A stretch of 31,794 nucleotides of DNA from Branchiostoma floridae (taxonomy: Eukaryota > Chordata > Leptocardii > Amphioxiformes > Branchiostomatidae): NCBI RefSeq assembly GCF_000003815.2, contig NC_049993.1, positions 2,235,387 through 2,267,180 on the forward strand, in the 5' to 3' direction. The notes under the pieces were generated by a model. That model had not been told where the DNA came from and did not search any database. It saw only the letters and a list, made by a program, of their open reading frames with translations. The translations under genes were made by a program, and so were the position numbers. Below are positions 20,739 to 28,351 of this stretch, piece by piece (position 1 is the first letter of the stretch; each line of letters begins with the position of its first letter).

Positions 20739-22133
20739 CGAGAGCGCATGTTGTTCCATCTCCAGCGAATCCTTTTTTACATTGGCAAGTTCCATTTGAC
20801 AGCTTTTCTGCATATTTGTTACATCCATCGTTGCAATCTCCCAATTGCGTTGTAGTCTCCATTGTTCTTAAAGTCGTGGATTGCTGTGTTGTGACTTGTT
20901 GGTTGGCCAGTGTTGTTTGTATTGTTGTAAGGGTTTGTGTTGTTTTCTCTGCCGTTGTCGATTGTATTGTTGTGCCTTTAAAAGTTGACGTAGCCTCCTC
21001 ACTTGTCGTGGAATGGGCAGAGGACTTTGCTTGTGTCGACAACACTGATGTTGTACTTGCAGACAACGTGGTGACCTCCGTCGTTTTCTCGTCTGTAGTC
21101 AATGGTTCGGTTGTGATCGTTGTTGTATGGGGTGTGGTCTTTATATCTGTTGTTACTGACGCTGTAGTTGACACTGAGCTTGATGGCAATGTGGTCGGTT
21201 CTTCGCTAGTCGCTTCCGTTGTTTCCTCTTCTGTAGTCAATGGTTTGGTTGTAATTGTTGTTGTTAGGGGTGTGGTTTTCATATATGTTGTTGCTGACGC
21301 TGTAGTTGGTGATGAACTTGATGGCAATGTAGTCGGTTCTTCGCTAGTCACTTCCGTTGTTTCCTCTTCTGTAGTTGATGGTTGAGTTGTAATCGTTGTT
21401 GTTAGGGGTGTGGTTTTATCATCTGTTGTTGCTGACGCTGTAGTTGACACTGAACTTGATGGCAATGTGGTTGGTTCTTCGCTAGTCGCTTCCGTTGTTT
21501 CTACGTCTGTAGTCAATGGTTGGGTTGTAATCGTTGTTGTAAGGGGTGTGGTTTTAGCATCTGTTGTTGCTGACGCTGTAGTTGACACTGAACTTGATGG
21601 CAATGTGGTTGGTTCTCCGCTAGTCACTTCCGTTGTTTCCAAGGCTGTTGTTGATGGTTGAGTTGGAATTGTTGTTGTAAGGGGCGTGGTTTTATCATCT
21701 GTTGTTACCGACGCTGTAGTTGAAGCTGAACTTGGTGGCAATGTGGTCGGTTCTTCGCTAGTCGCTTCCGTTGTTTCTACGTCTGTAGTCAATGGTTGGG
21801 TTGTAATTGTTGCTGTAAGGGGCGTGGTTTTAGCATCTGTTGTTGCTGACGATGTAGTTGAAGCTGAACTTGGTGGCAATGTGGTCGGTTCTCCGTTAGT
21901 CACTTCCGTTCTTTCCAAGTCTGTAGTCAAATGTTGGGTTGTAGTCAAAATATAGTTTGTAGATTGTCGTGTTGTGGGGAGCAGTGTGGTTTGGCTTGCT
22001 GTTGCCATCGTTGTTGGCAAAAGCGTTGACTTCTCTGCAGTTGTGAGGGCTAAATTTGCTGTAGTGAAAGTCGATGAAGTTGATGTAGTTCCTTGGGATG
22101 TTGTTTTTGTTGTCATTGCTGTCGGTTCATCGC
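20739..22133 (-). CDS. Mucin PTS exon with 46-residue repeats, ending in an EGF-like domain
   Basis: Acceptor AATGCAG|GC at 22133 and donor CTCG|GTAAGAGT at 20739, 1395 nt (465 codons), phase 1-1. The N-terminal part is Thr/Ser-rich. About six to seven tandem 46-residue repeats (138 bp; plus strand roughly 21060-21960) contain the phrases EEPTTLPSSS, VSTTASATTDAKTTPLTTT and TTEVTSGEPTT. The last ~35 codons form an EGF-like domain: GDCNDGCNKYAEK, then a SNGTCQC core, KKGFAGDG and a final TTCAL. It has the C-x-C and GFxGDGxxC signatures but only five cysteines, one fewer than a canonical EGF. N-G-T is a potential N-glycosylation site. The domain leads straight into the SEA exons. Confidence 0.87.
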
Positions 22134-22577
22134 CTGCATTTGGTAGAATTATTGTTATAAACAGTATCTTAGGAACGTTATTCTACCTTCATCATTTGGA
22201 AAATCTGGTTGAAACAGTGGTTACATTGACAAAGCTTTAAAAAAAATACCTAGATCCTACTGAGTGTTATATACATGCTGGGAAAAGACTCGCATGGCGT
22301 TGTAAACATCATACATACATTCAAGGAGCAAACATCATGTAATTTAGGTGACGAAACATAAGGTTAGGGTATCACTTAGGATATAGTATCTTTTATTCTA
22401 AAATAATAAGTTGACGAACGGGGTGAATTTTAACGTGAAATGCTATGTGTATAAACATTTTAGAACATTTAAGAAATATTAAGGCTTAATTTCAACTTTA
22501 AATTCCATATGTATCTTTTTAAACATGAAATTCCAGATTTATCTTTTTAACGAAAGAAAATATGATTTCATTTTTAC
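22134..22577. other. Intron between the exon array and the 465-codon exon
   Basis: 444 bp, AT-rich, with no recognisable feature. It does not resemble the repeated introns of the array. Confidence 0.55.
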
Positions 22578-22790
22578 CTTCTGTTGTAGGCTGCAATGTT
22601 GTAGAACCAGTTGTGATGTCCGGTTCTGTGTTTTCCATTGTAGTCATCGGGTGTGTAGTTTCAATAGATTCGGAGGACGTCGGTGCTTCGGAAGTAGTGC
22701 TTCCGATGGTTGTCATCGTACTGTACTTGCTAGTGGCAGGTAAGGTTGTAGACTCGTCTGTGGTTGTTTTCTCCAATGTTGTCAATCGTA
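22578..22790 (-). CDS. Mucin array exon (71 codons, last of the array)
   Basis: Acceptor CAACAG|TA at 22790, donor GAAG|GTAAAAAT at 22578, 213 nt, phase 1-1. It begins V-RLTTLEKTTTDESTTLPAT and combines features of two types: SKYSTMTTIGSTTSEAPT, then SSESIETTHPMTTMENTE. It may be ancestral to the short and long types, or a recombinant of them. Confidence 0.82.
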
Positions 22791-23024
22791 CTGTTGGAAT
22801 ATACAGGATGAGAAGGTACTCAAAATTTAATACAATCATGCAGATATATGGTTAGTCATGTGTATTTGTATATTTGCTGCACTGATCTTTATAATGCAAA
22901 AATACTGTTACAAGTGTGACATGAAGAATATCATTTTATGTTCGGTATTGATAGTAGCAATGAAAAGACCTGGACACTTTTATACATAATTATATACCCT
23001 CTTATTACTTCATTTTGCAATTTT

Positions 23025-23130
23025 TTTCGTCTCTTCGCTCTTTCTTGCTCCCTCCTTTCTCTCTCTTTCTCTCTTTCCCTCTGTTACTCTCTATCTCTCT
23101 CTGTCTAAGTATCTATCTATCTATCTTCTT
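23025..23130 (+). repeat. Pyrimidine-rich tract with CTAT microsatellite
   Basis: TTCTCTCTC- and CTATCTAT-type simple sequence. It lies in the intron after the exon at 23136-23315 and explains that intron's greater length (345 bp against about 120-180 bp for its neighbours). Confidence 0.8.
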
Positions 23131-23135
23131 TTTAC

Positions 23136-23315
23136 CTTCTGTTGTTGGCTGCAATGTTGTATGACCAGTCGTGATGTCCAATTCTGTGTTTTCTATTGTA
23201 GTCATCAGGTGTGTAGTTTTACTGGTTGTAGAGGTCGTCATTGCACTATACTGGCTGGTGGTGAGCATGGTAGTAGGTTCGCCTGGAGTTGTTTGCTCCG
23301 ATGTCGTCAATCGTG
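23136..23315 (-). CDS. Mucin array exon (60 codons)
   Basis: Acceptor CAACAG|CA at 23315, donor GAAG|GTAAAAAG at 23136, 180 nt, phase 1-1. After A-RLTTSEQTTPGEPTTMLTT it reads SQYSAMTTSTTSKTTHLM, so the EAPLSS segment is missing. The intron after its donor begins with the GATA-type microsatellite and the pyrimidine tract at 23025-23130. Confidence 0.8.
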
Positions 23316-23495
23316 CTGTTGGGATGTGCAGTATGATAAGGTACTTATGTTGAATACAAAATTATTACACATATGCATATTTATGGATTGATTATATGTA
23401 TTGTTATATATACTTCATGGATCGTTATATATACAAAGACACTCTTGCATGTGATGACATGAAGAATTCCCTGTATCTATTTATCTTCTTTTTAC

Positions 23496-23663
23496 CTTCT
23501 GTTGTTGGCTGCAATGTTGTACGATCAGTCGTGATGTCCGATTCTGTGTTTTCCATTGTGGTCATCAGATGTGTAGTTTCACTAGATTCAGATGACGTCG
23601 GTACGGTGGTGGGTTTGGTTGTAGTCTCGTCTGGAGTTGTTTCCTCCCATGTTGTCAATCGCA
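23496..23663 (-). CDS. Mucin array exon (56 codons, short WEE type)
   Basis: Acceptor CCAAAG|TG at 23663, donor GAAG|GTAAAAAG at 23496, 168 nt, phase 1-1. It begins V-RLTTWEETTPDETTTKPTT, then VPTSSESSETTHLM. It lacks the TSEAPLSS stretch of the longer exons. Confidence 0.8.
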
Positions 23664-23802
23664 CTTTGGAATATACAGGATGAGAAGGTACTTAACGGTC
23701 ATACAATTATGCATATATATGGATAGTTATAAGATATGTGCATTTGTATATTTGCCGCATGAATCTTTATAGATATCTATCTATTTGTCTATCTAATTTT
23801 AC

Positions 23803-23997
23803 CTTCTGTTGTAGGCTGCAATGTTGTATGACCGGTCGTGATGTCTGATTCTGTGTTTTCTATTGTAGTCATCAGGTGCGTAGTTTTATGGGTTGTAGAT
23901 GACAATGGTGCTTCGGAAGTCATTGTACTGTGCTGGCTTGTGGTGTGTATGGCAGTAGATTCGCCTGGAGTAGTTTGCTTCGATGTCGCCACTCGTG
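23803..23997 (-). CDS. Mucin array exon (65 codons, SKQ type)
   Basis: Acceptor CAACAG|CA at 23997, donor GAAG|GTAAAATT at 23803, 195 nt, phase 1-1. It begins A-RVATSKQTTPGESTAIHTT, then SQHSTMTSEAPLSS, and ends GHTTLQPTTEG. It is the paired copy of the exon at 24438-24632. Confidence 0.82.
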
Positions 23998-24147
23998 CTG
24001 TTGTGATGTACAGTATGATGATATTTATCACATACATAGATAATTATATGTATTTGTATACATCATAGATCTTAACATCAGCAAAAAACACTACTGCATG
24101 TAATAACATGAAGAAGTCCATCTCTATCTATTTATCTTCTTTTTTAC

Positions 24148-24318
24148 CTTCTGTTGTAGGCTGCAATGTTGTACGATCAGTCGTGATGTCCGGTTCTGTG
24201 TTTTCCATTGTGGTCATCAGATGTGTAGTTTCACTAGATTCAGAGGACGTCGGTACGGTGGTGGCTTTGGTTGTAGTCTCGTCTGGAGTTGTTGTTTCCT
24301 CCCATGTTGTCAATCGCA
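24148..24318 (-). CDS. Mucin array exon (57 codons, short WEE type)
   Basis: Acceptor CCAAAG|TG at 24318 (an AAAG acceptor rather than ACAG), donor GAAG|GTAAAAAA at 24148, 171 nt, phase 1-1. It begins V-RLTTWEETTTPDETTTKA and continues TTVPTSSESSETTHLM. It is nearly the same as the exon at 23496-23663 but has one extra Thr codon. Confidence 0.8.
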
Positions 24319-24437
24319 CTTTGGAATATACAGGATGAGAAGGTACTTAACGGTCATACAATTATGCATATATATGGATAGTTATAAGATATGTGCATTT
24401 GTATATTTGCCGCATGAATCTGTCTATCTAATTTTAC

Positions 24438-24632
24438 CTTCTGTTGTAGGCTGCAATGTTGTAGAACCAGCCGTGATGTCCGGTTCTGTGTTTTCCATTG
24501 TAGTCATCAGGTGTGTAGTTTTATGGGTTGTAGATGACAATGGTGCTTCGGAAGTCATTGTACTGTACTGGCTTGTGGTGTGTATGGTAGTATATTCGCC
24601 TGGAGTAGTTTGCTTCGATGTCGCCACTCGTG
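24438..24632 (-). CDS. Mucin array exon (65 codons, SKQ type)
   Basis: Acceptor CAACAG|CA at 24632, donor GAAG|GTAAAATT at 24438, 195 nt, phase 1-1. It begins A-RVATSKQTTPGEYTTIHTT and contains ENTEPDITAGSTT. With the exon at 24148-24318 it forms a two-exon block that copies the block 23496-23997. Confidence 0.82.
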
Positions 24633-24796
24633 CTGTTGTGATGTACAGTATGATGATATTTATCTTAAATACATATATACACATACATGGATAATTATAT
24701 GTATTTGTATACATCATAGATCTTTATATTAGCAAAAAACACTGTTGTATGTGATGACATGAAGAATTCCCTCTATCTATTTATCTTCTTTTTTAC

Positions 24797-24991
24797 CTTC
24801 TGTTGTTGGTAGCAATGTTGTAGAACCAGTCGTGATGTCCGATTCTGTGTTTTCCATTGTAGTCATCAGGTGTGTAGTTTTATGGATTGTAGATGACAAT
24901 GGTGCTTCGGAAGTCATTGTACTGTACTGGCTTGTGGTGTGTATGGTAGTATATTCGCCTGGAGTAGTTTGCTTCGATGTTGTCATTCGTG
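24797..24991 (-). CDS. Mucin array exon (65 codons, SKQ type)
   Basis: Acceptor CAGCAG|CA at 24991, donor GAAG|GTAAAAAA at 24797, 195 nt, phase 1-1. It begins A-RMTTSKQTTPGEYTTIHTT, then SQYSTMTSEAPLSSTIHKTT. It is near-identical to the exons at 26957-27151 and 24438-24632, and the flanking intron sequence is also alike. Confidence 0.82.
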
Positions 24992-25157
24992 CTGCTGTGA
25001 TGTACAGTATGATGATATTTATCTTAAATACATATATACACATACATGGATAATTATATGTATTTGTATACATCATGGATCTTAATATCAGCAAAAAACA
25101 CTGCTGCATGGTAATAACATGAAAAGTTCCATCTTTATATTTTCATCTCCGTTTTAC

Positions 25158-25349
25158 CTTCTGTTGTTGGTAGCAATGTTGTAGAACCAGTCGTGATGTC
25201 CGATTCTGTGTTTTCCATTGTAGTCATCAGGTGTGTAGTTTTATGGGTTGTAGAGGACAATGGTGCTTCGGTCGTAGTTCCTTCGATGGTAGTTGTGTAT
25301 ATGGGTGTAGACTCGTCTGGAGTTGTCTGCTCCAGTGTCGTCAATCCTG
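25158..25349 (-). CDS. Mucin array exon (64 codons, LxQ type)
   Basis: Acceptor CAACAG|CA at 25349, donor GAAG|GTAAAACG at 25158, 192 nt, phase 1-1. It begins A-GLTTLEQTTPDESTPIYTT and ends GSTTLLPTTEG. It shares the STPIYTT phrase with the exon at 25523-25714. Confidence 0.82.
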
Positions 25350-25522
25350 CTGTTGTTGTGTATAGTACGATAAGGTACTTATCTTGAGTACAATTGTACA
25401 TATACAGATGTATGGATAATCATGTATATTTGTGTATAAACTTCATGGATCTTCATATCAACAAAAAATTCTAAAGCATGTGATGACATGAAGAATTCCC
25501 ATCTATCTATCTTCTTTTTTAC

Positions 25523-25714
25523 CTTCTGTCGTTGGTAGCATTGTTGTAGAACCAGTCGTAATGTCCGGTTCTGTGTTTTCCATTGTAGTCATCAGCTGTG
25601 TAGTTTCGTGGGTTGTAGGGAACAATGGTGCTTCGGTAGTAGTTCCTTCGATGGTAGTTGTGTATATGGGTGTAGACTCGTATGGAGTTGTCTGCTCCAA
25701 TGTCGTCAATCGTG
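25523..25714 (-). CDS. Mucin array exon (64 codons, LxQ type)
   Basis: Acceptor CAACAG|CA at 25714, donor GAAG|GTAAAAAA at 25523, 192 nt, phase 1-1. It begins A-RLTTLEQTTPYESTPIYTT. Private changes include FPTTHETTQLM and TTMLPTTEG. Confidence 0.82.
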
Positions 25715-25891
25715 CTGTTGTAATGTATAGTATGATAAGGTACTTATCTTGAAAACAATTATACATATACCTTTGTATGTGCAATTACATGTATTGTTAT
25801 ATATACTTCTTGGATCTTTATATCAGCAAAAAAACACTGTTGTATGTGATGGCATGAAGAATTCCCTCTATATATTTATCTTCTTTTTTAC

Positions 25892-26083
25892 CTTCTGTTG
25901 TTGGCTGCAGTGTTGTATGACCAGTCGTGATGTCCGATTCTGTGTTTTCCATTGTAGTCATCAGGTGTGTAGTTTTATGGGTTGTAGAGGACAATGGTGC
26001 ATTGGTTGTAGTTCCTTCGATGGTAGTTGTGTATATGGTTGTAGATTTGTCTGGAGTTGTCTGCTCCAGTGTCGTCAATCGTG
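25892..26083 (-). CDS. Mucin array exon (64 codons, reference member of the LxQ type)
   Basis: Acceptor CAACAG|CA at 26083 and donor GAAG|GTAAAAAA at 25892, 192 nt, phase 1-1. The unit reads A-RLTTLEQTTPDKSTTIYTT, then TIEGTTTNAPLSS, THKTTHLMTTMENTESD, ITTGHTTLQPTTEG. Thr plus Ser make up about 45% of residues by my count. The acidic MENTESD stretch is kept in all complete exons with small changes (ENTEPD, ENTELD). Confidence 0.83.
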
Positions 26084-26245
26084 CTGTTGTAATGTATAGT
26101 ATGATAAGGTACATATCTTAAATACAATTATAGATGTTATATGCATTATATGGATAATTCTTTGTATATATATACCTCATACATCTATATATTAAAAATA
26201 AGCAAACACCATTACATGATATGACATGAAGAATTTCCTTTTCAC

Positions 26246-26434
26246 CTTCCGTTGTTGGGTGCAATGTTGTATGACCAGTCGTGATGTCCGGTTCTGTGTT
26301 TTCTATTGTCATTAGATGTGTAGTTTTATGGGTTGTAGAGGACAATGGTGCATTGGTTGTAGTTCCTTCGATGGTAGTTGTGTATATGGTTGTAGACTCG
26401 CCTGACGTTGTCTGCTCCGATGACGTTAATCGTG
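26246..26434 (-). CDS. Mucin array exon (63 codons, one Thr codon deleted)
   Basis: Acceptor CAACAG|CA at 26434 and donor GAAG|GTGAAAAG at 26246, 189 nt, phase 1-1. The shared THLMTT(I/M)ENTE segment is THLMTIENTE here, an in-frame loss of one Thr codon. The 5' splice site is GTGAAA where its neighbours have GTAAAA. Near the donor it reads LHPTTEG rather than LQPTTEG. Confidence 0.8.
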
Positions 26435-26601
26435 CTGTTGTAATGTATAGTATGATAAGGTACTTATCTTGAATACAACATATACGGATGTATGGATAAT
26501 TATTTATATTTGTGTATATACTTCATGGATCTTTATATCATCGAAAAACACTGTTGCATGTGATGAGGTGTGGAATTACAATCTATTTATCTTCTTTTTA
26601 C

Positions 26602-26793
26602 CTTCTGTTGTTGGCTGCAATGTTGTATGACCTGTCGTGATGTCCGGTTCTGTGTTTTCTATTGTAGTCATCAGGTGTGTAGTTTTATGGGTTGTAGAGT
26701 ACAATGGTGCTTTGGTCGTAGTTCCTTCGATGGTAGTTGTGTATATGGTTGTAGATATGTCTGGAGTTGTCTGCTCCGATGACGTTAATCGTG
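26602..26793 (-). CDS. Mucin array exon (64 codons, LxQ type)
   Basis: Acceptor CAACAG|CA at 26793 and donor GAAG|GTAAAAAG at 26602, 192 nt, phase 1-1. It begins A-RLTSSEQTTPDISTTIYTT and ends GHTTLQPTTEG. It shares the RLTSSEQ start with the neighbouring exon at 26246-26434, so these two are probably a recent tandem pair. Confidence 0.82.
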
Positions 26794-26956
26794 CTGTTGT
26801 AATGTATAGTATGATAAGGTACTTATCTTGAATACAATTATACACGTGTATGGATAATTATATTATTGGTATATACATTTCATGAATCCTTATATCAGCA
26901 AAAAATGTTGCATGTGATTACATGAAGAATTTTCAACTATCTATCTTCTTTTTTAC

Positions 26957-27151
26957 CTTCTGTTGTTGGCTGCAATGTTGTATGACCTGTCGTGATGTCC
27001 GATTCTGTGTTTTCTATTGTAGTCATCAGGTGTGTAGTTTTATGGGTTGTAGATGACAATGGTGCTTCGGAAGTCATTGTACTGTACTGGCTCGTGGTGT
27101 GTATGGTAGTATATTCGCCTGGAGTAGTTTGCTTCGATGTCGTCATTCGTG
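26957..27151 (-). CDS. Mucin array exon (65 codons, SKQ type)
   Basis: Acceptor CAGCAG|CA at 27151, donor GAAG|GTAAAAAA at 26957, 195 nt, phase 1-1. It begins A-RMTTSKQTTPGEYTTIHTT, then SQYSTMTSEAPLSS. It is almost identical to the exon at 24797-24991, although five exons of the other sequence type lie between them. Confidence 0.82.
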
Positions 27152-27316
27152 CTGCTGTGATGTACAGTATGATGATATTTATCTTAAATACATATATACA
27201 CATATATAGATAATTATATGTATTTGTACACATCATGGATCTTAATATCAGCAAAAAACACTGCTGCATATAATAACATAAAGAATTCCATCTTTATATA
27301 TTTATCTTCTTTTTAC

Positions 27317-27508
27317 CTTCTGTTGTTGTCTGCAATGTTGTATGACCAGTCGTGATGTCCGGTTCTGTGTTTTCCATTGTAGTCATCAAGTACGTAGTCT
27401 CATGGATTGCAGAGGAGAATAGTTCTTCAGTTGTAGTTCCTTTAACAGTAGTTGCCGGTATGGCTGTAGACTTGTCTGGAGTTGTCTGGTCTAGTGTCGT
27501 CAATTGTG
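27317..27508 (-). CDS. Mucin array exon (64 codons, LxQ type)
   Basis: Acceptor CTATAG|CA at 27508 and donor GAAG|GTAAAAAG at 27317; phase 1-1, 192 nt. It begins A-QLTTLDQTTPDKSTAIPA and ends in the shared TTMENTEPDITTG...TTEG segment. It is the most divergent complete 64-codon member: THETTYLM replaces THKTTHLM, and LQTTTEG replaces LQPTTEG. Confidence 0.8.
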
Positions 27509-27651
27509 CTATAGTAATGTAGAGTATGATAAGGTACTTATCTTGAATACAAATATACATATGTATGCGCAATTATATGTATTGTTATATATACTTCTTG
27601 GATCTTTATATCAGCAAAAAACACTGTTGAATGTGATGACATCCCAAAGAA

Positions 27652-28046
27652 NNNNNNNNNNNNNNNNNNNNNNNNNNNNNNNNNNNNNNNNNNNNNNNNN
27701 NNNNNNNNNNNNNNNNNNNNNNNNNNNNNNNNNNNNNNNNNNNNNNNNNNNNNNNNNNNNNNNNNNNNNNNNNNNNNNNNNNNNNNNNNNNNNNNNNNNN
27801 NNNNNNNNNNNNNNNNNNNNNNNNNNNNNNNNNNNNNNNNNNNNNNNNNNNNNNNNNNNNNNNNNNNNNNNNNNNNNNNNNNNNNNNNNNNNNNNNNNNN
27901 NNNNNNNNNNNNNNNNNNNNNNNNNNNNNNNNNNNNNNNNNNNNNNNNNNNNNNNNNNNNNNNNNNNNNNNNNNNNNNNNNNNNNNNNNNNNNNNNNNNN
28001 NNNNNNNNNNNNNNNNNNNNNNNNNNNNNNNNNNNNNNNNNNNNNN
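27652..28046. other. Assembly gap (395 N)
   Basis: The run of N falls in the exon array. It removes the 3' end of one exon and could hide one or more further units. Confidence 1.
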
Positions 28047-28118
28047 TACTGTATTGGCTGTGTCTGGGTAGGATAGTAGATTCGCCTGGAGTTGTTTGCT
28101 CCCAATCTGTCGATCGTA
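28047..28118 (-). CDS. Mucin array exon, 3' part lost in the assembly gap
   Basis: The acceptor is CCAATAG|TA at 28118. The visible part reads V-RSTDWEQTTPGESTILPRH and then SQYS before the N run. It is in the same phase as the other array exons and resembles the exon at 23136-23315 (TTPGExT, SQYS). The donor end lies in the gap 27652-28046. Confidence 0.7.
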
Positions 28119-28351
28119 CTATTGGGGTGTGCAGGGTAGGAAGGTACTTGAGTGTATATAATGTTGCCTTTAATATCAAAAGGTTGAGTAGGTGTTGTAC
28201 GTAATTATAACATCTTTTCTTAAATACAATTTACAACTACCTGTATAGTTTGGAAGCACACCTTCTGTTGTTGGTTGTACTCTTGTCGGGCATTATGATA
28301 AAAACACATTGTAGTAAGATGAATGTAAACACATATTTATGAACATTTTAC
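28119..28351. other. Intron between the giant PTS exon and the array
   Basis: AT-rich sequence holding only the 18-nt microexon candidate at 28262-28279. Confidence 0.5.
28262..28279 (-). CDS. Candidate 18-nt microexon, or relic of an array exon's 3' end
   Basis: Read on the minus strand, AG|TACAACCAACAACAGAAG|GTGTGC gives a possible 18-nt exon in phase 1-1 encoding V-Q-P-T-T-E. That is the conserved last segment of every array exon. Upstream there is only AT-rich sequence with no Thr-rich frame, so the rest of an exon has been lost or was never present. There is no good polypyrimidine tract, so splicing is doubtful. Confidence 0.3.

Larger units (their letters stand above)
22578..28118 (-). 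repeat. Tandem array of exon-plus-intron units, about 290-370 bp each
   Basis: Fourteen complete exons and one cut by a gap recur with most spacings of 345-369 bp. Introns are copies of each other too. They share a start of the GTAAAAAGAAGATA type, a CATGAAGAATTCC-like segment, a CAGCAAAAAACACTG-like segment and an AAATACATATATAC or GAATACAATTATAC segment near the acceptor. All complete exons are phase 1-1 and divisible by three (168, 171, 180, 189, 192, 195 or 213 nt), so copies can be gained, lost or skipped without a frameshift. Confidence 0.9.

Noticed and set aside
20241-20828. Reading the SEA and EGF exons as one continuous 195-codon frame
   Set aside because: The frame runs through intron sequence between 20533 and 20739. 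Splicing CTCG|GTAAG to TTTCAG|CG restores continuous EGF-SEA sequence instead.
20714-22240. Long valine-rich open frames on the plus strand (also at 373-624, 17032-18202, 22562-26831, 28450-31437)
   Set aside because: They are antisense images of ACA/ACT/ACC threonine codons read as GTT/GTA/GTG. They repeat wherever the minus-strand mucin exons lie and run past exon ends.
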